From NCBI GenBank assembly GCA_009599575.1, contig VWND01000075.1, positions 1,054,001 through 1,118,000 on the forward strand: 64,000 nucleotides of DNA, given 5' to 3'. Both the position numbers and the translations under genes were made by a program. This stretch comes from Blumeriella jaapii. Lineage: Eukaryota > Ascomycota > Leotiomycetes > Helotiales > Drepanopezizaceae. Under the pieces are notes generated by a model. It was not told where the DNA came from. It was given only the letters and a program-made list of their open reading frames with translations, and did not search any database. Below, piece by piece: positions 1 through 11,789 of this stretch; positions within the stretch are counted from its first letter, which is position 1; each line of letters begins with the position of its first letter.

Positions 1-2252
1 TTCATTGGTTTTCTCTCCTTCACGCCGTCACGCCTTGACGCCCCGGGAATGTGCAGAGCGCGGGATCTGGTGCGCATCGAACAGCTGGCGGCTTTTTCGG
101 CAAGGCCAGAGGCGTAGGTGGGATTTGGATTGTACCGGGAGATACTTAGCCGTGGTTCAAAGCGTGAATGGATTTGGGTGTGGATTTGGGTGTGGATTTG
201 GGTTTGGGTTTGGATTGGAGATGCAAATGGATGGAAGAGCGCGAAACTCTCGGCCTCGCCAGTGTTCGAGACGACACCTCAGGAACACGGGAGGGAAAGG
301 AAGAAAAGAAACCAGTAGGGTCCGACCGACTGACCCCTGGGGTTCGGCCCGGCATGCCTCCGGCCTTGGCAGCGATTACTCAGCAAGGGAGAGGAAGTAC
401 TGTACTGTTGTACTGTACACAGTACTGTAGTGCAGTGTAGTGCTTTCTTGCATAAAATAAGATAGAGATCCTTCTACATAAGAAGACATAACACTTACCA
501 TATCGTAGCCGACTTGACCAGTACCGTACCGGGCTGCACATCTATCTTCTTAAGATGGACATGATCATTTTTCGACGCCAGGCTCATCGGTTTCGACCTT
601 TGCACCAATCCACAAGCCGAGTCCACCACCTACAGTACCAACCTCTACACTACTTATCTGAGAGCCGCCTCCCCTGTGTCTTGTCATCGAGTCAGGCTGC
701 AGAGGTCAGCAGCAAGAAGTCTTGAGCCAGTCCAGAGTCAGTCAGTACCTGGAAGTTGTCACGCGGCGTTGACCAGCCAGCCGCCTCCTTACATAGCTGA
801 ACACGAGTTGAAACCATCATCAGAGAGGAAGCCAATCAGCCAACCAGCCAACCAACCGCTGTCAAGAGAAGCTTCGGCGGTTTTGGAACAGAGAGCTCTT
901 CTTAATTGCCATGAAGTGTCTATTTCTGGCGCGTCCCACTGTTAACATGCATGTTTCGCACATACCGTACCGTCTGTACTGTATGTGTACAGTACAGTAC
1001 CTACAGTGTTTACAGTATGCCTCGGTAAGTACAGAAAAGTATCGATTGACATGGACTTGACTTCGTACCGCACAGTACTTACAGTACACAGCTGTACACA
1101 CATACCTTGGCCTTGCAACAACAGCGTGCGTGCCCTGTCCCAGTCCGATAGTCAGTCAGTCTCCCTGCCGTTTTCGTTTCACTGGTCCCGACCAATCAAA
1201 CAAACTCTCCCTCACCTCTGATTCGGATTCCGAGCATTGACTCTTCCAGCTCCGAGCTCGACACTCGTGACCCCAGGTGGCAGCTCGGACGACGTAAGCT
1301 CCACCCTTCAAACAGGGGGAGGAGGGGACTGAGCTCACGGAGCAGTACTGTGTACTACAGTGCCGAGAGTACACAGTACAGTACTGTACTGACTGTACTG
1401 TATGGATATGCTTTTACATAAAGTACAATACTGTAGCTGCTGGACCTTGGCCCGCACTCAGCCAGCTCCCAAGCGTGACGTGTCAGGGTGGCAAGCATCA
1501 TCCAGCATCGATGGAACTGCGATACAGCACAGCACCGCCCAGCAGAACCATGAATGTACTGTGCTATGGTATGTACCGTATGAACAGGCCGTACTGTTGT
1601 ACATAGATAGCATCAACCAGAACATCCTCGATCCCATGCCAGAACGGGGGATCAAATGATGTGCGAGATAGCAGCTGTAGAGGTGTGTATGTGCGAGACA
1701 GCAAGTGATAATGATATATCATTCCTGTCATCATTCATCATCATAATCACCATCATACTACTATGTGCATAAGTATTGCACGGTACATACGGTATATACG
1801 GTACATACTCGCACAGCTATCTGAGGCACATCCATCCCTCCATCCACATGTCTGTCGCCCGGCCGCCCTGTCCGTTCTTATCGCGACGTCCAGTCATGCG
1901 ATAACCCCACCCCGGCCGCCACTTGACCGTCTTCGGCCTGGCGCTCGCCCTAGTGCGGCTTCGCCGCGGCTGGGGAGCTTCGTTGACTGCTCGACCACTT
2001 CCCTCTTCAACTCCTCCTCTCCCTCCATCTTCAACCCAATTCCTCCTCATTCCCCTCCTCCTCCTCCTCCTCCTTCCACCACCAACCATCCATCCATCCA
2101 TCCATCCCCATCAACAACAGAAGACAGGATCTCCAGCTGTCTTCTTCTCATCCCTTTTGGTTTAGTCTTTCTTCCGTCCGCAGGCAGACTCTCTCCATCC
2201 TTTCTCTATCGCTTTCATTCTCCACCCTCATCCTCGTTCTCGTCCATCCATA
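1..2252. other. Repeat-rich gene-free left end / subtilisin upstream region
   Basis: No reading frame here looks like a conserved protein. The stretch holds a 12-nt tandem repeat (about 170-219, unit GTGGATTTGGGT with drift) and many GTAC-centred microsatellite runs such as TACTGTACTG and ACAGTACAGTAC near 398-440, 960-1022, 1070-1100, 1335-1425, 1556-1600 and 1780-1808. From about 1990 to 2250 the strand is C/T-rich, with CCTCCTCCT and CATCCATC runs, as is common just upstream of fungal start codons. This part is likely the promoter and 5' UTR of the protease gene that starts at 2253. Confidence 0.6.
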
Positions 2253-4051
2253 ATGCGCGGGCTTATCGGCTTCTCGCTGCTGCCGCTGCTGGTGTCATCG
2301 GCACCAGCCTCTTCCTCCTCCTTCAGCACAGAGACGATCCATGAGGGTGCGGCGCCGCTGATCTCCTCCGCCAACTCGGTCGAGATACCCGACTCCTACA
2401 TCGTCGTCTTCAAGAAGCACGTTACCGAGGCTGCGGCCGGTGACCACCACTCCTGGGTCCAGGGCGTTCACGTCGAGAGCGAGAACTCGCGGACGGAGCT
2501 CCGCAAGCGGTCGGACATCTTCGAGGGCCTTAAACACACATACAACATCGCTGGGAGCTTCTTGGGCTACTCCGGTCATTTCGATGACTCGGTCATCGAG
2601 AAGGTCCGCAGGCATCCTGATGTAAGTCTATCCCCGTCCCTCGCGCTTTTCTCCTCGGCCTCTCCACGCACCGATGCGAGCTTCCACGACGACTGCTCGT
2701 GCTTTGCCGTTATCGTGTCCATGGCCGAGACACGGTCTGGGTGAGAGGCCAGAGTGACGCCATTACACGTGATGGCTGCTCTCCACCGCATCTTGCTCGC
2801 CATCTACCCCTCGTTAAAGCAGGCCGCTGACTCGTGTGTCTGACACAGGTCGAGTATGTAGAGAAGGACTCCGTCGTCCACACGCTAGGTGGTGACGAGC
2901 CCCAGGAGATCGAGAAGGGAGCCCCGTGGGGTCTCGCTCGTATCTCCCACCGAAATACCCTGGGCTTCAGTGACTACAACAAATACCTCTACGCTGCTGA
3001 TGCCGGTGAAGGTGTTGATGTTTACGTCATCGACACCGGAACTAGCATCAAGCACGTCGACTTCGAAGGCCGTGCCCACTGGGGTAAGACCATCCCAGCC
3101 AACGATGCGGATGAGGATGGAAACGGACACGGAACTCACTGCTCCGGTACTGTTGCGGGCAAGAAGTACGGTGTTGCCAAGAAGGCCCATGTCTACGCCG
3201 TCAAGGTTCTCCGATCCAACGGATCGGGCACCATGGCCGATGTCGTGAAGGGTGTTGAGTGGGCCGCCAACGCCCACACCGAGAAGGCCAAGTCGGGAAA
3301 GAAGGGCTTCAAGGGCTCTGCTGCCAACATGTCTCTTGGTGGTGGCAAGTCTCCCGCCCTTGACCGCGCCGTTAACGGTGCGGTTGACGCCGGTATCCAC
3401 TTCGCTGTCGCTGCTGGAAACGACAACGCCGACTCTTGCAACTACTCCCCGGCTGCTGCTGCCAAGGCTATCACTGTCGGTGCTTCTGCTCTCGATGATT
3501 CCCGGGCCTACTTCTCCAACTACGGATCGTGCAACGACATCTTTGCCCCAGGCTTAAGCATCCTCTCCACCTGGATTGGTAGCCCATACGCCGTCAACAC
3601 CATCTCTGGCACCTCCATGGCCTCTCCACACATCGCCGGTCTTTTGGCTTACTACCTGTCTCTCCAACCCGCCGCGGACTCTGAATACGCCGTTGCTGAG
3701 ATCACGCCCAAGAAGTTGAAGGGACACATCATCTCCATCGCCACCGAGGGTGCCTTGTCTGGTGTGCCAGACGACACCACGAACCTCCTTGCCTGGAACG
3801 GTGGTGGAAATGCCAACTACAGCTCCATCATCAAGGCTGGTAGCTACAAGGTTGGCCGCTCGAAGGCTGCCAAGCTCCCCAGCACCATCGAGCTCTTGGA
3901 GGAGGCTATTAAGAACGACTACAACGTCATTTCTGGTGAGGTTGTCAATGACGCGAAGACGGTCATGTCCAAGACTCAGCGCATCTCCAAGAAGATCCAG
4001 AAGATGGTTGAGGCTGAGCTGGAGGAGTTGGTCGATGAGCTGAGCTCTTAG
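2253..4051 (+). CDS. PRB1: Vacuolar subtilisin-like serine protease (S8, proteinase B / Alp2 type)
   Basis: Two exons, 2253-2621 and 2849-4051, are separated by an intron with a GTAAGT donor and CAG acceptor; they encode 523 residues. A hydrophobic signal peptide (about residues 1-18) is followed by an inhibitor I9 propeptide starting near IPDSYIVVFKK. The S8 catalytic domain shows the triad Asp185 (VIDTGT), His217 (NGHGTHC) and Ser379 (SGTSMASPH), with oxyanion Asn314 (AAGN). Length and layout match fungal vacuolar proteinase B / Aspergillus Alp2, about 500 residues. Such enzymes process and degrade proteins in the vacuole; several orthologues are known allergens. The C-terminus beyond the catalytic domain is Lys- and Glu-rich. 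The start is chosen because it opens the signal peptide and sits after a C/T-rich leader. Family assignment is secure; vacuolar location is inferred from the family. Confidence 0.95.
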
Positions 4052-4639
4052 TCGAGTTCCAGGACGAGTTTTCAAGGTCATCTACAATGTTACATCAGTG
4101 CGGAAGAACACGGGTTATCACACCCTATTCCTTTTTTCATTTCACGTTGAGCATGGACTCGGAGCTGGATGGTTGATTCTCCTCAGTGTACGCAATTCCA
4201 ATGCGATTTTCTTGCGTCTCCAGGTCTACCCTCATCATGTTTTGTGTAGCATCAGTTCCCTCAATCGTAATGCTTTTCCTCATCCTCCGTGTCCTGGTGA
4301 CTCTGCTCCGTGGTGCGTGCAAGTGGTGGCGTCCTGATGATGTTTCCCACTGCTTGGGCTCGGCCAATGAGCGAGCCGGTAGCCCCTTCCTATCCCGGTC
4401 TTGTCGACCCGCGTCCTCGAGAGCCGCACCTTCCTCCCGAGTGTTCCAACAAGGCCCAGTGCTTTTTGTTCTCCGCTTCTCCTCCTGCGTTCTCTCTTCT
4501 CTTCTCTCCTCCATAGATTCATCTCACTTTTGGATAATACGTGGATGCGACGGCACGAGCACCTTTTGTATCGCATTCTACCAAGTATTTGGATACTTAG
4601 TTTCCTCATCTCGAAGACCTCACACGGCATCGGGCCTCG
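4052..4639. other. Intergenic: protease 3' flank and promoter of next gene
   Basis: No supported gene lies here. The sequence is C/T-rich from about 4420 to 4520, typical of a fungal core promoter or 5' UTR for the gene starting at 4640. Confidence 0.5.
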
Positions 4640-7600
4640 ATGCACCGCCGCAACAGCACCAAGGGGCTTGATCGGCGCAAGTCAGCATCATCAGTTCACA
4701 GCAAGCATGAGTCCATGGATCTCGAGCAGGCGCGCCTGCATGCGCACGCAGCCGCCACGTTAGCATTTGCCCGAGCTCAGGAAAGAAAGAGCGCTGATCT
4801 GGGCCACAGCGGCGGCGGCGTCTCGAGAAGCAACACCGGCAATTCCAAGCAGCCTGATCGTCGTCCTCCTCGACTTCCTCCATCGCAGCAGACGAATGCC
4901 ACCGATCATGCCGAGCGCCCTGTCCTCCGACGGCAGCACAGCGTACGCTTCGTGGGACCGAATGGGATGTCGAGGAGTCGGTCTTTGGGGACGAGAGCAG
5001 CACACAACCCGATTCCAAGGCAGCTGAGCAATGCTACGCTGAGACCGGTGGCCATGACAACCAATGCACCCGTGCCAGCAGCGTACCGGCCTCCTAGTCG
5101 TTCGTCGTCCATTGGTAAAGCTTCGGTACGAGGTGGAACTGCGGAGCAGTATGTCACCAGCGATGCTTTTGACGAATACTATACGCGCGAAGACGACGTT
5201 GCGTCCACCCCGTCCTCCTACCGACGCATACGCCGATCGAAGTCGATGTTCAGCCCCGTGAAAGCAGTTCCAGATGTCTTCTACACCAATGGTACGCCCG
5301 AGAGACGGGAGAGTTTCTCCTTCCGATCGGGCAACTCCCAGACGCCCTCTACTCAGCCACAGCAGTCTACGCTCAGAGCTCCCAAGTCGATGAGCTTTCT
5401 CCGAGGGAAGCGGGATCACACCCAGTTGGAGAGGAACGACAACGCGGTTCAGCTCGCGCGGGATCGGTTTTTCCGTGACACCGAGCAGCAACGGCTCAGA
5501 GAGCAGCCTTCCTTTCTCTTTCGATCGAAAAGTCAAGCACAAGAGAAGCCCTTCCGCAAGTCCGTGCGTACTAGCAGCGCCAATAGCTACGGGGAGAGTG
5601 GCGCCATTGCCTCAGCGAACCAAGGCCCTCCCCCAAAGGAGTCCGCATTGAGGGATGTCGCTCGCAAGGCGTCCAGAAATCTCAAGAACAAATTGAAGCG
5701 GGTCTTTGGCCGAAATACCAAAGATGAGGAGCCCGTGGCGGTCCCAAATCAGCAAGTCGATGCAAAAGCGACACACGTTCGTCAGTACAACGGCGATGCC
5801 GGCGAGGGACAAGAGACGTTTTCCAACATCCCTCATCCAGATGAAGGGTCGCTTTCGTTTGTCTCCCAGGGGCAGCCAACTGTCCATGCTGCGAACTCTA
5901 GCCAGCAACTCCGGTCCGATGCTGGCAGTATCAAGAGCGTCAAGAGTGTTGAAAGCGACGACAAATCTCGAGTCACCAGCTGGACAAGCGCCGGAGTAAA
6001 CACAGTACCTAGCCAGCCCGCGAAGTCTCTTCTAAGCAGAGAGCAGTTGCATCGTCTCTCGATCATCAATGAAGTCGGGTCTCACGTCCCTTCGTCATCG
6101 TTCAGTCGCGGAAGAAAGAACCAGCCTTCTGCGTACCCGGCCGTCCACCGGTCCAGTAAGAGTGCCGGTCACATTCAGCCGCCATTGCCAGGGTACAACG
6201 TCGACAGCGCACGCGTGTACTCAGCTTTAATGAAGCGCCTTGATGAAAGCAGCCCGAAGTCGAAACTTCAAGCTGCACACAAGTCCAGTGTGGAGAGCTT
6301 CTCGATACCAGTCCATTACGAAGAATTGACAAGCGACCGCACGCCGGCCACTATTCGCCAGGTCCCTCCAAGTTCTCGCAGCACCAGTATTAGCGAAAAT
6401 GTCGAGACGCGTTACAAACCTCAACCCCAGATTTTTGATGCTTATAACTACGCTACTCCCTACACCCAACAGTGGGTGACGGCTGAAGCCCTCCAAGTAC
6501 ACCGTCACGCAGATGATGTCTTCGCCGAAACTATGCCCAAGCAACAAGGAAAATGTGCCCTTGAGCCAGCCACGAGGGAAGCATTCTCATCAGACAACAT
6601 CCGGGCTTCTCCCTCGTCGAAGCAGCTCCAAAGCATCCTTCCACACGATCCCAGAGGCAGGTTGTACGCCACAGGAGGTCGCTAAGAACAACGAGCCGAT
6701 CATACAGCATCCCAAGGTTATTCGGGAATCGCGGTCTGCATTTTTCGGTGGCGGGGGTACCTACACCATTGCTCGTACAGCCAGTCCGTTTCGACGCGCC
6801 ATGACGGAAAGTGACCACGGTCCCGTCGTCTTGTCTGGCAATGTCCCTCTTCCGCAACACGTTGCTGCTCCAATGTTAAATCCGCTTTACTTGGCACCTG
6901 AAAGCTCGACTTCCGAGGAGACCGTTCTCAATGCGACGCAAGATCGTGAGAAGGCGTACAGCGAAAGCATCTATTCGAGAACCACCAGCGGCCAAACCCC
7001 AGTGGCCGCGAATAGCTCCATCTCGCTTGTTCTTGAGCGGGAAGCCCCGGACATTCCTCTCTTCGACGGGTCGGGACCTGGGGACGTGGTCATCCTTGAC
7101 AGAACAACTTATCGCCCTACGATGCCGAGCGGCCGAGGTCATCGTGCCACCTCGTCTTCGGGATCTGGCGAGTGGAAGAGGTGGATGTCATCCGAAGTTG
7201 CCAGACTCGAAAGAGTCAAAGAGAATACCAGCTCCTCGTATGTCAATTACGCCCTCCCAACCATGCCGAGATCTTTCCCGAGCGGGCATGTCCGAGAAGC
7301 TGCGCAGATCAACGACGACGAGTCGGACGTTGCTTCAGTCGCACCAAAGAAAGTCGTTCCCGTCAAGCAATCACTAGACGTCGTGCCGCAGAAAACTTCC
7401 AACATCACCGCAACACCGTTCCTCAAACCCATCCTGAAGAAACCATCAAACGTCTCTCTCGCCGAGCCCGAGCAGGTGGCTTCTCTAGCTCCCACGATTC
7501 CAATCGCTCCACCGCTACCGCCACCGCCACCGCCGCCGCCGCCACCCCCCCCTCCGATTCCACTGCGATCCTCGCTGCGCCAGATGCCGTCCAAATCCTC

Positions 7601-8162
7601 TCTTCGCTCTGTTGGCACGGTCAACACAGTCCGTACCGTCGACACAGCCAACGGTCCCAGTCCAACTATCAAGGTCTCAAGCATGAGCGGTCGTAACGTG
7701 CTGCACAAACGCAACCCGTCGCAATCTACTCTTCGTAGCACGAAGAGCAGCATCAAGAGCATCGAAGCACCAGCCAAACTGGTTAAGAGGCACGGACGTC
7801 CGACAGCTACGGCGCAGAGTAGTCCGGGCAGCGGACTGGTGGGAGCGGTGGAGAGACAGTTTGGGAGTACCAGTACCAGTACCAATTCGAGATGTAGAAC
7901 TCCTGGAACTGTTCGGGGGAACCCCATGGTGAGCAAGAGTGAGAGGTTTGAAAGGGAGGAGGACTTGTACGATGTTGAAGGTGCTGGGTTGATGGGGCCA
8001 GACACGAGGGAGGAGATTGGAACTGGGAGCGGGAGGCAGAGATTCAGTGCTAGTGAGGGGGAGGTGCAGGCGATGGGGAGCAAGACAATGGTTGATATGT
8101 TTTTGAACTCGAGGAGGAAGAGGATGATTAGTGAGAGTGAGCAAAGCCATGTTTTTCTTTAG
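4640..8162 (+). CDS. Large Ser/Pro-rich low-complexity protein, function unknown (frame change near 6476-6512)
   Basis: Two long overlapping frames, 4640 to about 6475 and about 6480/6513-8162, read as one protein of roughly 1,160 residues. I do not recognise a domain. It begins MHRRNSTKGLDRRKS and is basic, Ser/Arg/Gln-rich and probably disordered, with a Lys/Arg-rich segment (KASRNLKNKLKRVFGR) in the first half. The second half has SNKENVP, a KEN-box-like degron, and a proline run at about 7500-7560 followed by LRSSLRQMPSKSSLRS. The frames could be joined by a 37-nt GTGACG...ACGCAG intron (6476-6512), short for a fungal intron but giving exactly the right phase; the alternative is an indel. 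The stop is TAG at 8160-8162. The composition resembles fungal cytoskeleton- or cell-cycle-associated scaffold proteins, but that is only a guess. Confidence 0.7.
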
Positions 8163-8666
8163 AGGCGGGGGGCTTTGTGAAGGGTTAGGAGCGGGCAGGT
8201 ATGTATTATCTTTTGGTAGGACTCTAGGGGTCTTGGGTATTGGGATGGGTTATGGAAGGGAGGGCCAAGAAACTGGAAACTGGAAGAGCTGTCGGGATGG
8301 GTGGGGTTGGAGGGTTGTGGGTGTGGCTTTCTTCGGAATCGAAACATACATTGTTAGGTAGGGTCGAGAAAGGGTTAGGAGCAGAAATAGATAGATGGGT
8401 ATGAATCAATACTTTGTTTCGAGGTCTTTGAATTTTGATTAGCCCTTTATTTTTTTCTTCTTCCTGTCTTTGAGATAAGCCCTTGGCTTAGGCTTTCATT
8501 TCTCTCAGTCAAGTTCTTGGGGTCAGTTCTTGGGCTCAAGTTCTTCAGGGGATGGTCAAAGCGAGGCGAAGCGCGGGCGGGGGGTTGGTAAAAAGATCAC
8601 ATCTGGTTTTGAAAAGATCAACCTCTTCGCTCATCCCGTCCGGATTCATAACCATTCATACTTCAC

Positions 8667-8696
8667 CATCATCATCATCATCATCATCATCATCAT
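8667..8696. repeat. (CAT)10 microsatellite
   Basis: Ten uninterrupted CAT units are readable directly; they are followed 15 nt later by a 16-G homopolymer (8712-8727). Confidence 0.95.
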
Positions 8697-9095
8697 GAAA
8701 TAGGAAAATGTGGGGGGGGGGGGGGGGTTTCTCGCTGAGAAGAGCTTCAGAGCCTTCACTCACATTTAGCCCATACATACATAGGTAGGTACATACAGTA
8801 CATACAGTGCTTACCTAGGTAGGTAGGTAGTAGCACACTCGCTCACGAGGTAGGGGGGTGGAGAGGGAGGGGGGAGGGATGGCTTGTTGTGTGGTTCTCG
8901 ATCGTGTTTGTTTGTGGGAAAGAGGGAGAGAGGGAGGGAGGGAGCTCTTTTTGTTTTTGGAGGGGTGGAGGGGGGAGGGGGCAGAGGAAAGACGTAGATT
9001 AATCGGGAGATTTGTACATTTGTGTGTACAGATAGATACACATACTGTACCTGTACGTACGACTGCAATCACGGTTGCAGAATTCTTCTTTGCTT

Positions 9096-9155
9096 GCCTT
9101 GCCTTGCCTTGCCTTGCCTTGCCTTGCCTTGCCTTGCCTTGCCTTGCCTTGCCTT
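9096..9155. repeat. (GCCTT)12 pentanucleotide minisatellite
   Basis: Twelve perfect GCCTT units, 60 nt, lie downstream of the minus-strand gene that ends at 9297. Perfect identity suggests recent slippage. Confidence 0.95.
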
Positions 9156-9296
9156 TCTCTCTCTTCTTCCCCCGCCCTCCTCCCTCCCTCCCTCTCCTCC
9201 TCCCGACAACATCCAAACACCCTCAGAGATCCCCCCCCCCCCTTCTAACTCCTCAGTTCAGCCTCCAACCTCTCTCCCATACCAAAGAAAATCAAC

Positions 9297-9990
9297 CTAC
9301 CAGCCCAACACCCCAGCACCGACCCAGCTCGCGCCCAACCACGCCAAGTTCCGGCGCACCTCCTGCGTCGTCCGCATCGCCTCGTTGTAATCCCCGGCGC
9401 CGGGGACGGGGACGCGCGCCTTCCCGCGCCAGAAGCCGCCGACGTGCGTCCAGGCCGCGCTGAGCGTGAGCGTGTTGAGCGCGGCGAGCCAGAGCGAGGA
9501 CGTGGACGTGCCAGGGGAAGGGGAGAGGAAGAGGAGGTAGGTGGAGGTGAGGAGGGAGAGGGAGATCTTGTTTTCAGTCAGTTTTGTGTTAGTTCTTTCT
9601 TTTTCTTCCTCTCTCTTTTCTGAATCAGGAAAAAAAAGGGGGGGGGGGAGGAAGCGATGTTTTGATGGAGTCGGTAGAGGGGAGGTTTTGCATCACGTGA
9701 CGACTGACTGAGACCCGTGAGGGAAAGGAAATGGGACTGGAATTGAGATCGAGCTGGGGACGGGATGCACATAGATAGGGCATACATACCGCGATGGCAC
9801 CGCTAGCCTGCGTCGTTCTCGTCTGGCGCAGTTGATCTTTGGCCGTATTCGAGTACCGCGCGGCGGTCTCGGCGGGGCCTTCGTAGCCGTGGAGGTTGCG
9901 GATCGCGATGCTGGCTAGGTAGAGGTTGTAGGTACCGAATGCGGCTTGGCAGGCGTGGAGGAGGGAGAGGATGGGCGTTTGCGTCGTCAT
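9297..9990 (-). CDS. Small membrane protein, fungal conserved-hypothetical type
   Basis: Two exons on the minus strand, 9990-9790 and 9566-9297, are joined across an intron with a GTATGT donor and AAG acceptor; phase is preserved and 156 residues result. I do not recognise a named family. The protein starts MTTQTPILSLLHACQAAFG. It has a hydrophobic N-terminal segment, a charged middle (YSNTAKDQLRQTRTTQ), two further hydrophobic stretches (ISLSLLTSTYLLFL and LWLAALNTLTLSAAW), and ends in a hydrophobic tail (WLGASWVGAGVLGW). Three or four short membrane segments are plausible. Codons in the second exon are strongly GC-ending, like a translated gene rather than chance sequence. The intron includes a TCACGTGA palindrome near 9694. 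Function is unknown. Confidence 0.75.
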
Positions 9991-11789
9991 GGCTTTTTTA
10001 GGTGGGAGATTGTGACTTGGTTGCGTTAAGAAGCTTTTGTTGAGATATGTGCCGGCAAAGCGAGAAAGGATGCTCGTCTTTTATTTGCGTTTGGATGGTG
10101 AGTGATGACGTAGGGAGATAGCTTCTCAGCTAGTGAGAAGTGAATTGACTAACAACAAGCCGATGAATTTTCACGGATGAGACAGTGAATGCTCGAATGC
10201 TTCTGTGTTTTGGCATCTCTGATGCAGCAGATTGGCGAAGGTGTACCGTCCCGGTGAGATTATGTAGCTTTCCAGAATTACATGCGGAAAAGGTTGATTG
10301 CTTAGAGTGCATTTTGCCGTCAAATAACTGTTTCCTCGCCCACGAATTGCGGAAGCCTCGGTCAAGCCGCTTTCCAATTTTCAAATTAAGTCGGTGTCGA
10401 ATTGGCTCTGGTTTGATGCTATTGTTTCCTGAGGGATCTGACAATAAATAGTCTTGCTGTCCGGAATGGCCAGAGAGATGAGCATAGTAGTCGCAAGCTT
10501 TTTCCATACCTAAGGTAGGTACAGTTTGTTCCGAAGCTTCGGATAGAAAGTCGAGGGTTTGCGTCTTGTATTTCCAGCACTTTCAAGAACCTCTATTAGG
10601 ATTACAAGAGCGTACAGTTTTACCCAGCGGAGGCCGGGTGTATTTGACTTTTCAAAGAGGAGTTAGTATTTAAGCTTGTAAGGTTTTATGAGAAAGGGTC
10701 GACATCATCTCAGTGTCTCGGGTCAGTCAGAGAAGATACACAATGGGTGTTCTCATCACCTACCCAGAAGTCCAACCGGCCTCGCAAGCTTTTGTGGACG
10801 CGACGGGTCTGGCTTGCTAGGTATGCTTGAACTCCGCCTTCTACTGTCGACGCGAATCCATTATCGTGTTTTACTTTTCATCGTAAGATTTGAAATTGGA
10901 CTGCCCTTGTCAGCTCGATTTGGTGCTCTCGATGATAAATGCGATCCAAGTTCTTGGACAAGACGTTCCCTCAGAATGATCTCCTTCATCGGAGCAAAGA
11001 CTCAAGTAGATGTTGATGTGATTTTTGAAGTATTTCCATGGCTCTGCTGTGAATGATACTGGGCTCTCCTAGTCTTGTGAAGGACATTTCATATTGCACA
11101 TGAACAGATACATCCTTACGAGCTTGCTGAGGATGCACCTCAAGCGACATCACGTTCGTTCAGGGCGCTTCCAATCGATCAGTTCAAGCGAAGCCTACTG
11201 TAAGACTCTTGGAGAAATTTGGTGACTGATGATAAACAGGAGAATAAGCTGAAGGGAAACAAGGACTACCAGAACAAATTATCGTTTTCGCAACCTGCCT
11301 GGTACCACAACTACACTGCAGCGTTCGAAGTTGCGAGGACATCTTTGTTGGCCCGCTTCATCTCGAGCACAGCCAGCCAGCCATCTTTCAACAAGAGAAC
11401 ATCCAGAGAGGAACATTTGAAAAGCCAGATTACGCAACTTTGCAAAACGATTCAAAATCCAAGTGTCGAGATCTTGATAGACAGTCCGGCTTCAGCATCG
11501 CAGCTGCGACGTCGAAGCCACATGTTCATTGGACGAAGTCCATCGCCAGTCATGTTAGCGGTGTGACATCGACGACTCGGCAAGGAGGCTAAATCGCGAT
11601 TCAGATAAGAAAACCTTCCTCAATTGGCATGTTGCTCGACAAGGCCAAGTGCTGATGGGGAATGTGGATATAAGAAGTCGCTGAATGCAGGGTGCTAAAA
11701 GCTAAAAGTCAAATCACGTGATTTGACTAGTATATCTTCGCGGAAGTCTGGATTTCTTCCTCAAACCGGACATCTGAATCGATTTCAAA
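9991..11789. other. Intergenic region without recognisable genes
   Basis: Frames up to about 125 codons occur on both strands but none shows domain features, splice-consistent extension or coding-like composition. The right end is the promoter of the deformylase gene and contains a 22-nt perfect palindrome around CACGTG (11707-11728). Confidence 0.5.
11707..11728. promoter_or_regulatory. 22-nt perfect palindrome with CACGTG core upstream of purU
   Basis: The core TCAAATCACGTGATTTGA extends by AG/CT on the two sides, giving a fully self-complementary 22-mer whose centre is about 70 nt before the ATG at 11790. CACGTG is the canonical site for fungal bHLH regulators (Cbf1/Pho4 classes), and extended symmetric flanks favour dimeric binding. 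A regulatory role is inferred from position and symmetry. Confidence 0.55.

Larger units (their letters stand above)
8163..9296. other. Intergenic with dense simple repeats
   Basis: No gene is supported. Contents include (CAT)10 at 8667-8696, a run of 16 G at 8712-8727, AGGTAGGTAGGTAG near 8815-8830, G/A-rich purine tracts from 8850 to 8990, and (GCCTT)12 at 9096-9155. Reading frames across this stretch are repeat artefacts. Confidence 0.6.

Noticed and set aside
1763..2344. 193-codon Pro/Ser-rich frame upstream of the protease
   Set aside because: It is produced by C/T-rich leader sequence and overlaps the protease signal peptide in another frame.
4760..5542. 260-codon antisense frame
   Set aside because: Shadow of the plus-strand Ser-rich gene; no motifs and no splice support.
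6476..6512. 37-nt intron as a firm join in the large Ser/Pro-rich gene
   Set aside because: Phase fits, but 37 nt is below the usual fungal minimum and the donor GTGACG is weak; kept only as one of two explanations.
7247..8083. 278-codon antisense frame with a long glycine run
   Set aside because: It mirrors the proline run of the plus-strand gene; no independent coding evidence.
9096..9155. (GCCTT)12 frames read as Leu/Pro/Cys repeat proteins
   Set aside because: A pentanucleotide microsatellite is open in all frames by chance; no other coding support.
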